Positions 24,163 through 34,929 of a stretch of 64,000 nt of DNA are shown here, piece after piece. The notes beneath the pieces were generated by a model, which ran no database searches, was not told the origin of the DNA, and was given only the letters and a program-made list of their open reading frames with translations. Both the position numbers and the translations under genes were made by a program. Origin of the DNA: Epiperipatus broadwayi (taxonomy: Eukaryota > Onychophora > Udeonychophora > Euonychophora > Peripatidae); NCBI GenBank assembly GCA_028023455.1, contig JAQFVV010000056.1, positions 870,001-934,000 on the forward strand. The letters run 5' to 3'. Position 1 is the first letter of the stretch; every line of letters begins with the position of its first letter.

Positions 24163-27037
24163 CATCTAGCTCAAATGAAATAATCTCAGGTTCTTAAATT
24201 TATTCATATGTTAATAAACATATGGTAGCAAAATATGATAAGGGATTTTATGTCATAATCTACTACTCTGAAATTAGATTAATAATAAAACAATAATAAT
24301 CACAATCTTCATTGCTTAATCCAACTAGTACAGCTTTTCTTTCATCGCGAATTTATAACCGTAATAAATTAGTTAATAATCTAATATTCCCCTTTTTATC
24401 TTTAAGTAATAAAATAAATTAATAAGTGGCAGCGTTTAGATAATCTGATAAATAAAGCAAGTGGCAACTAATAGCATATAATTTAGCAAAATATTATGAT
24501 AATGGATTGATGACCAGTAACACAATGCAATTTTATAATTATTTAATTACAAGAACATCAATAAATATTTAAGATTAAACATACTTCTCTATTTATCTTT
24601 TGTGCAAACAATCATATACTTAGTTTAATGGTTGTGAACATACCCTGTGAATTTATGCAATGATGTAGAGAAAACACAACTCAGACACAAGTTTTAATAA
24701 ACAAATTTTAAAATTTTATTAACATCAATAAAAAATAAATAAAACGAACAAATCCATCTACATCTATTTACAAGGGATATCCTCATTTTTCTTTACATTA
24801 CAATAGCTGAATGATACACATTTATATTTCTTTTATCGTTAATTAAACTTATTATGCCTTTTAAAAGTTATTTATTTATTTCTCATTAGGTTTATCATAT
24901 CACTTATTTTAACTATTTTATGGGTAACACCATTCTTTACCTTTTAATATTAAAGTTACTGTATTATAAATTATCTATGTGGATAAACATCATTTATAAC
25001 ATCATAATTTTACAATCAATATGGTTTTTAAAAGAAAATTACATCTTCTTGTAACTTTATATAAGTCACTCCGCATCTTATTCAAATATTATTATTACTT
25101 TTAACGTTTGTTCTCCAATGCTCGTAAACTATAATACGTTTATTCCATAAGCCATACTCATGTATAATACTATAACACGGGTTTAATTATCACCTGTTAC
25201 AGTTTCACATATACCATAATTATCGAATGTTATTGTATTTTTTAAATATGCAATACTTATATTTTTTAAAATATAATTAACAATAAGAAAACGTGAAATT
25301 ATATTTAATATTTTTGTATATTTCTATTTGGATATACTTTTATAAAATTATAGTTCATTTCTTAAAAGGAATTAACATAATTCTCTAACCCCTTCCCTTC
25401 TTAGGATATCTGCATCTTTCTTTCAATAATCATAATCTACTCTTCGTTAATACTTAACTATTCTTATTCCAAATAATAGCATGACATACATTCTAAAATA
25501 TCTATTGTTTCCCTTTTAATAGACTTATCACATAACGATGTAGTTGCAAGAAATACAGATAAAGATAGCGAAAGATGTATAGGATATCGGGAAGATAGAT
25601 AGATAACTTATCCGCAATATACTTCAAAAAATGTATGGAACAGTGTGAATAGGTCCGACATTCATTGTCTAATAACCTTGGCGATAAGCATGATGTGGCA
25701 GGTATTTACTCAGCTTTACCAAACATCTAATACGACTCACAAGAAATATATAAAATACCACTGTCCAAGACAACATGTGTACCAGTCGTAGGGCTTTGTT
25801 AACTACGCTGATTAACATCTAAAACTACCTATTATTTCATTCCCTGTAGCATCCTAGTTTTTAATACATCCTCTTGGTTTCCGAATCACCACGTACTACC
25901 AAGTCACTACCCAAACTATCTCTCAAGATTTTTACTGTATCCAACATCGATAAAATACTAACTACTTTTTAAAACAATAAACAAAATTCGCTATTATAAA
26001 ACATTTCCCTATTCCATAAGAACAATTTGTCTTGCTTTATTACACTGTAGGTTCAACATCTACGTTTTGTTAAAATAACATTTAAATATCCCAATCGGAA
26101 AATTAACAGAAAATATTACATAACCATCGGTTATATTGAACTATATTAATAACACATAAAATGATTATCGTATGCATATTTTTTAAAAATCTAATCACAT
26201 CTCAAAGTGTTTTAGAGTGTTGTTTTCAAAATGCGTTTTACAACAATAATAACAATAAAACTTTTGCGCTACATTCATTCGATTCTCAGCTGATCTAAAT
26301 AAATAAAACATACATTATATATCATTAATAATTATAAATGTTACCAAAAACAATCTTTATCTTCCTATCAGAGTTCGTAGTAGGTTTCTTTCTCTTCGAG
26401 CATCGCAAATATACAAATTTCCACATACATACAATTTTATTTTAAAATTCAAAATCAAAACATATTATTTCCTATAATGTTATATCACGAATTAATGTAT
26501 TTTGTTTTCCCTATCGCTATCTAAAACTTAATGTTTAACTTAGATTAGTAAAGAAAATAATTCAAACCATAATCACATATTTTTCTGACGGTAAATCTTG
26601 GTTAGTCCCATAATATTTATTATTTCTTCTTTTGTCCGAATGTTCTCCTTTATGCTTATTAAAGTTTTAAATAAATTAGTTCATTTAATAAACTGTTTAG
26701 ATGATCTTTAGTTTTAGTGTTTAATCCAAAATTATTAGAAAACATTTTATTTAGTTATCCCACGAAGCTTTTTAATGTTCTGGCGAATATTACCTCGGCG
26801 CGTTGATGCATCTTTATTTCTAGTTAAACTACAATTATTTAATAATTACGGTACCAATTGCGTTTTCCATGGATCCAATATTTTATATTTCTCTTCTGTA
26901 AAATTTTTTTTTCTTTAGGCAAGTGTTTTCCTTGGTAAACTTCACTTTCATTCATTATTATTTTATATACACTACTTCCGATCTTTAACTATTTTCTAGA
27001 GTATTTTCTCAAGTCATCTTAAAGAAAGCAATTCAAA

Positions 27038-27262
27038 CTATTTCAATATTAAAATTCCTTTTGTCCATTTATTCTTATACGAATAATACTTATTTTTATT
27101 TTCCATTATCTTCATTAACTTTGCGCACAATGTCCTTTCATTGATTTTATACGCACGAAAACAGCTTTCATAGTGATACGCTATATAAACTATATCAACG
27201 AATAACATTAACATATTTGGAATATTATAAAATTTACAACTTGGTTTTAAGAATCTATCCAT
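27038..27262 (-). CDS. Small ORF inside the 3' LTR (hypothetical, doubtful)
   Basis: A 74-codon ORF starts MDRFLKPSCKFYN and is duplicated in the other LTR at 37783-38031, where a single T/A-class change removes the stop and extends it to 82 codons. It lies about 0.9 kb into the LTR in sense orientation. It is basic and cysteine-containing with no domain I recognise. Presence in both LTRs is expected from recent LTR identity and is not evidence of selection. I list it because it is the longest non-repeat ORF in the LTR on the sense strand. Confidence 0.2.
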   Translation of the reverse strand: MDRFLKPSCKFYNIPNMLMLFVDIVYIAYHYESCFRAYKINERTLCAKLMKIMENKNKYYSYKNKWTKGILILK

Positions 27263-28144
27263 TTTCTATTGAAAACTCCGATTATATTTCGATAGAATCC
27301 ACTGGCAGGTTACTGTAAAGTTAGTGAAACATTACTATGAAAAACTTTTTTAAAACCTTTTATTCTAAGATTCTCTTCGGATGATTTTTAAATTGTCAGT
27401 TGGTTTCTTTCAAAGATATTATTAAAATTATCATAAAATTGACTAATAAATTGAAAAAGAAAAAAAATTTTTAGAGAGCTTAAAATTTTACCTCTGCTCT
27501 GGAGTCAACACATTTTTGTTCTCCCCCATTTATACAATTAGTTGGTGCGATTTTGGTTGTCTGCCAAGATCTATTTTTTATTGGTCAATCCCTACTTGGA
27601 TTTATAAACAATTTCTAAAGTTTTAAAATCATGACGTAATAGACTTAAATGTTAACTAATTATTATTTTTAAATCAATTATTATCTATTACAATTTAACT
27701 ACCTTTAAAACAATTTTGAAACAATAATTAATAAAGATGTATACTACTTATTTTTATTATGATGTGTGACAATTCCATCCACTTCTATAATATACTATTT
27801 ATATATTTTAATTATTAGTATTAATTTAAACCGGTGCTTATGCATAGAATATTTCAGACAGTCACGTAGTCATTTCCGGTGTTTAGTCTAATTTTATCTG
27901 TCTTAATAAATTTGCTACTTAATATTATATAAAATAATTATATAAAATTTTGAAAAACAATTTAGAAAAATATAGAATTAGATACAATCCTCACCATCAC
28001 AATATTTACTATTAAATACATCATATTAATCTTTTACTGCCTAATATAGTCTATAATTTTAAATACTATATAATATTAATTTTAAAATTTTTTAGTAATT
28101 GACCATTTATAACCATCATTGACCTATAGAAAAGGGCACAATAA

Positions 28145-28156
28145 CCTCCTTCTTCG
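28145..28156 (-). promoter_or_regulatory. Candidate polypurine tract for plus-strand priming
   Basis: On the sense (minus) strand the sequence is GAAGAAGGAGG followed by TTATTG and then TGCCCTT, the proposed LTR start. A purine run next to the 3' LTR is where retrotransposons prime second-strand synthesis. The six intervening bases are slightly unusual. Confidence 0.5.
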
Positions 28157-28339
28157 AATAAAAAATTTTAAATTAATGTCTATTTCATTCATTGACATTT
28201 AATCTCTTTATCACGTACCATGATTGAATTCAACCTTATATCACTAAAATACAAACTATACTGCTTTTAATACAAATTCACATATTATTCAACTATTATA
28301 CGCAAAGTTTTATCTAATATTAAAATTCTATACTTCTGA

Positions 28340-29306
28340 TGGGTATGGGATCAAGCTTCTAGCATTGTATGTCCTTTTCTCCCCCTCTGGTGTAATCAAT
28401 ATAAAAGCATTCTCTCCTACCTTGCTACAAATTTTATAGGGACCCTCATATAATTCAAGGAATTTCCTAAACTGATTTCTTTGCAGGTTGCTAACATGGG
28501 GTGTTTTAACAAGAACTAGATCATCTACTCAGAATGGATGTGGTTTATTATGGGCCTTTTTAACTCTCTTAGTACCCATAATATGCAGCTTTACTTTAGC
28601 TTGACATATCATGATTTATATTTATTGGTTCTCTGGTTATGGGTATCGGTGTTTGAATCAGTAAATTCTCATGTTTGCCATAGTGTAGACGGAAAGGTGT
28701 GAAACCTGTGGATTCATTACAAGTGCTGTTTATATAATTAACAACCTCAGGAAGTTTGTGCACCCACTGTTTATGATCATCAGCTACATAAACCCTAAAT
28801 AATTTACCGAGCTCCCGCATAACACGTTCGCAGGGATTAGACTGAGGATTTCTAATGGAGCTCATGACATGTCTGAGGTGTTGAGTTCGAATCCACTCAT
28901 TCCATCTACCAGATATAAAGGCGGTTGCATGATCAGTAAGAATTATTTTTGGCTTTCCAACTAAAGGAAATTGATAATTAAGCATATTTTTAATAACATA
29001 ATGAACACTGGTTTTAGGCACTGGATAGGCTGAAACTAACTTACTAAAAACATCATATGTAACAAGTATAAATTTTTGACGGTTGAATGGTGGTAAGGGC
29101 CCATAAAAATCAATCGCTAATAATTCATTAGGATGATTGGATTGCATGATTCCCACGTAAGATTTACTGCAATGTTTAGATTTTAGACATATTTTACACG
29201 TTTTAACCTTTTTAATTACACGTTTATACATTTTATTAAAGAAAAATATTGACTTTAAAACATACATAATTTTTGGTGCGCCATAGTGCCCATTGCTACT
29301 ATGAAC
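28340..29306 (-). pseudogene. Gypsy integrase (interrupted)
   Basis: The long open stretch is 29267-28596 (223 codons). Just upstream in the same frame, across one TAA stop at about 29304-29306, lies the first part of an HHCC zinc finger (VHSSNGHYGAP), completed by KTCKICLKSK. The catalytic core follows with DDE residues visible: AIDFYGPLP (first D), ILTDHATAF (second D) and SNPCERVMREL (E). Downstream of 28596, another stop or frame change precedes a readable C-terminal part (DDLVLVKTP, then LYEGPYKI, about 28540-28420) typical of the Gypsy integrase C-terminal domain. No chromodomain was identified. The protein would have joined element cDNA to chromosomal DNA. The visible stops inactivate this copy unless they are sequencing errors. 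Confidence 0.9.
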
Positions 29307-30340
29307 TTACATAATCAGTTTATCAATCATGGAGTTAGGGACAACTATCCTCCATGATTCCCCCTGTTTAGGATTTATGTTATACATAAGTAAATTTTGA
29401 TAAATTTTGTATCTTTCAAAAATCATTTTAACGTGTTTATTTTTGCTATTTATATTATCATGATTATTTAAGATAGTCATGATCCTATTTAATTTAATAT
29501 CCTGACTCTGAATCATATTGAGATTTTCATAATCATCAGCTATAGATTCATCCCTAACCAAATCCACGTTACTTATAATTATGTTTTGGCTATTGGGATT
29601 TTGTGTCATTAAACAGATAGGGTGGCAACTAAGAATATCAGCAGGGATATTCTGTCTCCCTTCAATATAGATTACTCTATAATTGAATTGTTGGAGATAT
29701 AAGCTCCACCTAATAAGTCTCTCATTACTGAGGTAGCTTTTATTCAAAAACTCTAGGCTTCTATGGTCGGTCAGTACAATTACACTAGAACCTAACAAAA
29801 ATTGCCTTAATTTCTGAAAAGCCCAGACAACAGCTAGGGTTTCCTTTTCAGTTATAGTGTAGTTCAACTCAGCACCTCTCAGATGTCTGCTCAAGAAGTA
29901 CAATACATGTGGCACCTGATCCTCATCGAGTTGAAATAACACTACACCCAGACCATAGTAACTACTATCTGTTTGCACATAAAATGTTTTATTGAAATCA
30001 GGATATATTAAAATTACGTGTTTTAAAAATTTATTCTTAATTAAGTTAAATTCATTATCATGATCTTGGGTCCACTTCCATATCTCAGCCTTTTTCAACA
30101 ATTTGGACAAATGTATCATGTCCTCAGCAAAATTTTGATAGAAACGGTTGTAGTAGTTGCACAACCCAAAAAAAGATTTCAGTTGTTTTACAGTTTTTGG
30201 TGTGGGGAAGCGTTGAATAGCTGCAATCTTTTCTGGATGGGGTTGGATACCATGCTCATTTATTAAATGTCCCAGAAAAGTAATCTCTTTAGCGGCTATT
30301 AAACACTTCTCCAGATTAATTTTGACATTTTTCAGAGCGC
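29307..30340 (-). pseudogene. Gypsy RT thumb/connection and RNase H
   Basis: In this frame the RT C-terminal part is readable from about 30335 (EITFLGHLI, then SFFGLCNYYNRF, the conserved Gypsy thumb and connection blocks). It is followed by the RNase H domain: VQTDSSYYGLGVVLFQ (first catalytic D), ELNYTITEKETLAVVWA (E), IVLTDHRSLEFL (D) and EGRQNIPADILSCHP at the C-terminal end. ADILSCHP has a cysteine where Gypsy elements usually have arginine. The frame stays open to the TAA at about 29304-29306. It is joined to the upstream RT by a frameshift at about 30335-30345. The domain degrades template RNA during cDNA synthesis. Confidence 0.9.
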
Positions 30341-30930
30341 ACTCATTAAAAACATTTCTAAATGTTGGAGATGCTCTTCTAAATTGTCAGAAGCAATGAC
30401 AATATCGTCCACATACATGATGGTCTTTTCTTTTAATTGTTTTGAAAAAATCATGTCCAAACATCTGATTAAGCCAGCACCGCTATTAATGAGACCAAAA
30501 GGCATCCGTCTGAAAACATACGACTGGCCCTGAAAACGAAATGCTGTGTATTGCTGATCATTCTCATGTAACGGTATTTGCCAATAACTAGCTGTTAAAT
30601 CAAATGTAGAGAAAATTGACCTCTTATGAAACTTAGTTAGGAGCTCATGTACAGGTGGAGGAATGTCACGCTCTGGCATAGTTATAGTGTTTAACATGCG
30701 AGCATCCAGACATACTCTAATATGGCCATCCTTCTTCTTTACAATAACCAATGGGTTTACGTAAGGAGAAGGGCACTTTTTTATTATCTCCCACTCTAGC
30801 ATCATGTCTATTTGACTCTGTACCTCGTCCTTGTATTGGTAAGGAATTGGGTACATTTTCTGATGGAAAGGTACATTACACTTCAATTTAATACGATGGG
30901 TATATCCCTCTATTATACCAGGGATTTTAG
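30332..30930 (-). pseudogene. Gypsy reverse transcriptase, fingers/palm
   Basis: The open stretch 30886-30332 carries the RT blocks in order: PYVNPLVIVKKKDG and RVCLDARMLN, then FDLTASYWQI (motif A, catalytic D), YVFRRMPFGLINSG (motif B region) and YVDDIVIASD (motif C with the DD pair). All three palm catalytic aspartates are present. The frame is broken on both sides: upstream a shift at a T-run near 30935 separates it from the protease, and downstream a shift near 30340 separates it from the thumb and RNase H. The catalytic core itself is intact, which argues that decay is recent. Confidence 0.95.
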
Positions 30931-31589
30931 AAAAAAATGCTTTTAAAGCTATACATTAATTGATATAATTTCTCCCTTAATTTAGAATCGACTGCATAAA
31001 TATGTTCAATTTTTTCTTTTATGCTAGCATCAATCAATGTATTATGGATGCATGGTAATTGATTGGAAAGGTTATGCACCCCATATTCAAAATTAAGCCT
31101 TTCCTTCTTACAAGTAAAAATTTTATTATAAAAATCTATTTGACACTCGTTTAAAATCATGAAGTCAGCACCTATTATGGCTTCATGTATCAATCCAGGC
31201 ATAATAAGAAAAACATGCCCAAACTCTGTATTATTAATTTTGAAGATAATCCAAACTTGTTTATTTGTTAATTTCGTTCTCTTTCGATTTGCTAGAGTTA
31301 TTTGTATTTGTTTTACTGGCAATGAAGGTATATCACCTTTTATGCATACCAGATTTTTATACGTTGACTCTGATAATATGGAAGCTTGGCTTCCAGAGTC
31401 AATTAATGCTTCAATTCTTATACTGTCAATGTTTAAAATAACGACCGGACATTGATACGTTATAGGTGGTTCACCTATAGTAAAGGGTTCTAAGAAATCA
31501 ATGTCTAAATCTAAAGTATTTAGCATCCACATCTGATCGTTCCCCATTTTGTTAGCACCGGGTCCTTGCAAAGAGGAACTACTATACAA
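30927..31589 (-). CDS. Gypsy aspartic protease domain (partial Pol)
   Basis: A 220-codon open frame contains EALIDSGSQASILSE, the aspartic protease active-site loop (D-S-G), and HEAIIGADFM, the matching flap-side 'I-I-G-x-D' block, in the usual spacing of a retroviral-type protease that works as a homodimer. The remaining C-terminal part leads toward RT (KLREKLYQLMYSFK). The ORF ends at a T-rich run where a one-base slip would continue into the RT frame. The protease would cleave the Gag-Pol precursor. It lies 9 bp downstream of the Gag frame end and in a different frame. The ATG at 31589 may not be the real start, since Pol is often made by frameshifting. Confidence 0.85.
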   Translation of the reverse strand: MYSSSSLQGPGANKMGNDQMWMLNTLDLDIDFLEPFTIGEPPITYQCPVVILNIDSIRIEALIDSGSQASILSESTYKNLVCIKGDIPSLPVKQIQITLANRKRTKLTNKQVWIIFKINNTEFGHVFLIMPGLIHEAIIGADFMILNECQIDFYNKIFTCKKERLNFEYGVHNLSNQLPCIHNTLIDASIKEKIEHIYAVDSKLREKLYQLMYSFKSIFF

Positions 31590-31597
31590 AGACCTTC

Positions 31598-32976
31598 TTA
31601 GTTTAACTTTTTATCAGTTGATTTTATATTGGGTCTTTTTAAGATTGTGGTAACACCACTAGTAGAGGGTTGATTATTTTGGGTTTCTACTCTATTCCTA
31701 AAGTTATCGAACTTAACTGTTCTTCTATTATATGGGAATACCCTATCCCTATCTCTAGAGCTATATTTTCTTTTTAAACTTGTTTGAAACCTATGGTTAT
31801 TATTACTAACGTTAACATTTGACAATGGATAGCTAGGTCTCTCTCTATTGGATTTATGTCTATTGTCCAGAGATGCCTCTGTAATCTCTAGCGCATCCAA
31901 TATTTCTGATACTTCCTCTATGGAATACCTATCAGCAGCAATTAGTAGTTGCTCTACATTCCTAGGTAAATTATGCCGCACTATTCTAACTATTTGTCCT
32001 TCAGACAATGGACATGCCGTGAGAGTCTTTAAACGGACAGCCTGGCTTCTAAAGAAATAGTATAACTACCCCTACTGGAGTGATACTTTTCCTGCGCGAT
32101 TTGGAACCTAATGCTGTCTTGTTTATCGGCATTCCAAAAACTTCCTAGAATTAAAAATCTAAAATCTCCGTACGTACTTGGTCTTTCAAACAACGATTGC
32201 CACCAGTCTTTGGAAGTCCCCCCTAAATGGTTGCTACAAATAGCCAACTTTTCTTTTTCGGTTAGTACACATATCGAGAATAGCTCCTCTAAGCTATTAA
32301 GAAACTCCAACGGATTTTCCGCAAAATCTCCTCAAAATGGCTTCACTCTTATGAATCTTAAGGCCATTGAGCTATTTGACCCTCCGTCATAATTAGCACT
32401 TTCTCTAGGTGGTCGGATGTCTACTTCTTTGACATCAGTACGTTCTAATGGGTGGTTTTCATTTTTTTCTAAAAATTCTACCTTACCTATTGAGGATGGA
32501 ACTATCTTTTCCTCAAACCTATTATATAATATTCTTTCCCTACCTAAATCTATCGTTTGACCACTTATAGGTTTCATCTCTTCTATTTGAAATCTCTCTT
32601 CAAAATTTATTTGCCCTATCACTTGCTCTACATATAATTTTTGCTCCTTTCTGAATTCATCGAAGTTTTGGTCCACTAGGTCTTTATATTCATGACTATT
32701 TTTCTCTAATTGTTGAGCTTGTTCCTTTACATCCTTTTGTAATTTCTTCATATTTTCCCCAACCTTTGACCTGTATTTATGTTCCTCAACCTTTTGCATA
32801 TCCCCCAGATCCTGTAATTTTTCAATCAAAACCTGCTCTATATCTGTCTTGGTCTCCATCCTATCTTGCACTATTAAGTCCCTAAACCTTTCAACTAAAT
32901 CTTGCTCCATTTCATTCCTTATCACTATTCTATTTTGTACTATCTCTTCTTTTATAACAGTAAAACTTTCATCCAT
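31598..32976 (-). pseudogene. Gypsy Gag core and C-terminal region (interrupted)
   Basis: Three open pieces line up. 32976-32332 (214 codons) is charged and coiled-coil-like. After one in-frame TGA at about 32329-32331 the same frame continues as 32310-32029, with GGTSKDWWQSLFERP and SFWNADKQDSIRFQIAQEKY, resembling the Retrotrans_gag capsid-type block. A frameshift near 32045 leads to 32008-31598, which begins with the end of that block (VRHNLPRNVEQLL) and then becomes basic and rich in N, R and S, like a nucleic-acid-binding tail. No CCHC zinc knuckle is visible. Gag would form the particle that holds the RNA. The few breaks suggest recent loss. Confidence 0.85.
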
Positions 32977-32981
32977 ATGCC

Positions 32982-33764
32982 CTATATGCTCCTAATAATT
33001 CTACATTCCACCTTTATTTTATTATCATCAATCTTTTGATTCAGTTTGTTACTATTGACTTGACATCGGTTGATTGAATCTTCTATTTGCTTACTTAAAC
33101 GTCTGATAGTCAACTCAGAAAATTCCTCAAATCTATTCTTTAATAATTCTTGATTTTTGTACTCTATATTCTCTACTTCATGTTTTAAGGACTCCAAGAC
33201 CCTTTCATTATTATCTAGTCTCAGTTCTACCTGATTAAATTTATCTTGTACTTCTCCCTTAAGGTCTTCTACCTTCTGGCAGGTCTCCTTAAATTTTATC
33301 TCTAGATTTTCATTGGTTTTATTCATGCTTTCATTAAGAATATCTAATTTTACCTTATTATCTTTTATATTTTGAATTATATTGTCATGAAGATTTTTAA
33401 ACTTTATATCACTATCTTCATTATTCTTATTTATGCTTTCATGAAGATTTTTAAACTTTATATCACTATCTTCATTATTCTTATTTATGCTTTCATGAAG
33501 ATTTTTAAACTTTATATCACTATCTTCATTATTCTTATTTATGCTTTCATGAAGAGCTTTAAACATTTGGGATATTTGAGCCATTAAAATACTCTCTACT
33601 TCCTTTTCAGGCGCTTTTACCTTTTCTTCTTCTATTTCACTTTTCACCATCTCTTTCACCCCCTCTTCCATTTTACTCTCTACCTTGTGAGTATCATCTA
33701 CTAACGTTTCCTTTTCACTTAAGTTCTCGCGTTCTCTTTCCTCTGTACAACCATTATCAAGCAT
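32982..33764 (-). CDS. N-terminal coiled-coil Gag-region ORF with 18-aa repeats
   Basis: A 260-codon frame immediately upstream of the Gag core, ending 5 bp before the next ATG. It is highly charged (K and E rich) with heptad-like leucine and isoleucine spacing over most of its length, suggesting a long coiled coil. From about residue 70 it contains three consecutive copies of an 18-residue unit (NLHESINKNNEDSDIKFK), encoded by a 54-bp tandem repeat at 33385-33546. It is in a different frame from the downstream Gag piece, so it is either a separate small ORF1 or the N-terminus of Gag cut off by a frameshift. No conserved domain is recognised. Confidence 0.65.
   Translation of the reverse strand: MLDNGCTEERERENLSEKETLVDDTHKVESKMEEGVKEMVKSEIEEEKVKAPEKEVESILMAQISQMFKALHESINKNNEDSDIKFKNLHESINKNNEDSDIKFKNLHESINKNNEDSDIKFKNLHDNIIQNIKDNKVKLDILNESMNKTNENLEIKFKETCQKVEDLKGEVQDKFNQVELRLDNNERVLESLKHEVENIEYKNQELLKNRFEEFSELTIRRLSKQIEDSINRCQVNSNKLNQKIDDNKIKVECRIIRSI
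33385..33546. repeat. 54-bp tandem repeat x3 inside the Gag-region ORF
   Basis: Three copies, apparently identical, start at 33385, 33439 and 33493, with a partial fourth at 33547. The period is a multiple of three, so the repeat keeps the frame and lengthens the predicted coiled coil. Confidence 0.95.
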
Positions 33765-34397
33765 AGACTTAGTTCCAGTTCTACATTACTATCTTGGTTA
33801 TCCTTTTTTTTTTTTTAATATTATTGTTTTCCAAAATCTAGTACTTCTAGTATATTTCTATTTAATCTCATAAATAAGTTCCCTACCAGCTTCTTCTATT
33901 CCCATACAATCGTCACCTCCAATAACCATAGACAGTATCTCCTACTCCCTACAATATTTCATCTTAGACAATAATAACAACAATAATAATTCAAAATCAT
34001 GTGTCACAACATCATCCTCTACATGCATGATTCACAGATATTTTTGCACATTTTAAAACATTTCAAATATCTCTTCAATATTTCACTAATTGACATGGTC
34101 ATAATAAATATCCAAATAATCATTAGCCACATATGCATATTATACTTTTAAATAATCAGATCATCCACCACTTAGAATTGCAATTGTTTGAATCATAAAC
34201 ACTTAGCTCTATAATAATTAAATCCTAAATAACCATTACTATTTTGAAATATTAAATCATCACATTACTGTTGATTGAATATGATGCCCCCACTAATACA
34301 TCTCAAGCCCCTAAAGTTGGCATGTCACAATCTACCTATTTAACCTTCCCATTCCATGTAAGCCTATTATACTCTCCCCATTTTAATACTCGTGCCC
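33765..34397 (-). other. Untranslated leader of the Gypsy element
   Basis: About 0.63 kb of AT-rich sequence lies between the primer binding site and the first ORF. No ORF or other feature is recognised. This is where a packaging signal would be expected, but none can be demonstrated. Confidence 0.5.
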
Positions 34398-34415
34398 AAC
34401 ACGTTGCCGGCGCCA
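34398..34415 (-). promoter_or_regulatory. Primer binding site (tRNA complementary)
   Basis: On the sense strand, five bases (GATTG) after the proposed LTR end (GGGCA), the sequence reads TGGCGCCGGCAACGTGTT. The leading TGG complements a tRNA 3' CCA. The species of tRNA is not assigned: the start matches lysine-type sites (TGGCGCC) but the remainder does not. Confidence 0.75.
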
Positions 34416-34892
34416 CAATCTGCCCTTGTCATCGTGTGTAGCTCCACTACACCTCAGGCCAATCATGTTGAGGGCCACAATCTGCCCTTTTCTAACACAT
34501 CAGGCCAATCTAACCGCCCCGTTCCTGCATCTCCACTTCCCCCAAAATAAATATAATATAGTGAAAATCACCTAACCGGGTTCTAGCTCTAATAATTAAT
34601 GAAATATTCAATTAAATGATTTACTAGCTCAAGTTTCTTAAAATTAACTTAGGTTCTGTTTTAAACTAACTCAAATAAATATTCAGGAATTCATGAGACT
34701 AGAAGTGGAAATACGGGTGACAAGGTAGATTACATTGAGACAATATCCCACAGGATACCACCTCAATGGCATAAGAACACTATCCCCCCTTATACTACTA
34801 TTACACATAATAACTACATAGTATTCTTATGACTTCCGCAACTCCTAATCACGAAGACTCATTTAACAATTAAAGTATTAATCTTTTATCTC

Positions 34893-34929
<37 letters not shown>
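34893..34929. repeat. Short (AAT)n array in the 5' LTR
   Basis: About 12 AAT units at the site homologous to the 517-bp array at 23646-24162. Confidence 0.97.

Noticed and set aside
31159-31455. Plus-strand ORFs at 31159, 31848, 32111 and 30060
   Set aside because: Shadows of the minus-strand Gypsy Gag and Pol frames, which carry the recognisable motifs.
33385-33546. CRISPR array
   Set aside because: The regularly spaced repeats are contiguous coding repeats without spacers, and the other arrays at 43.7-44.8 kb also lack unique spacers. The context is eukaryotic.
33372-33587. Plus-strand ORF with repeated hydrophobic units
   Set aside because: Antisense of the 54-bp repeat in the Gag-region ORF, which has the better coding case on the minus strand.
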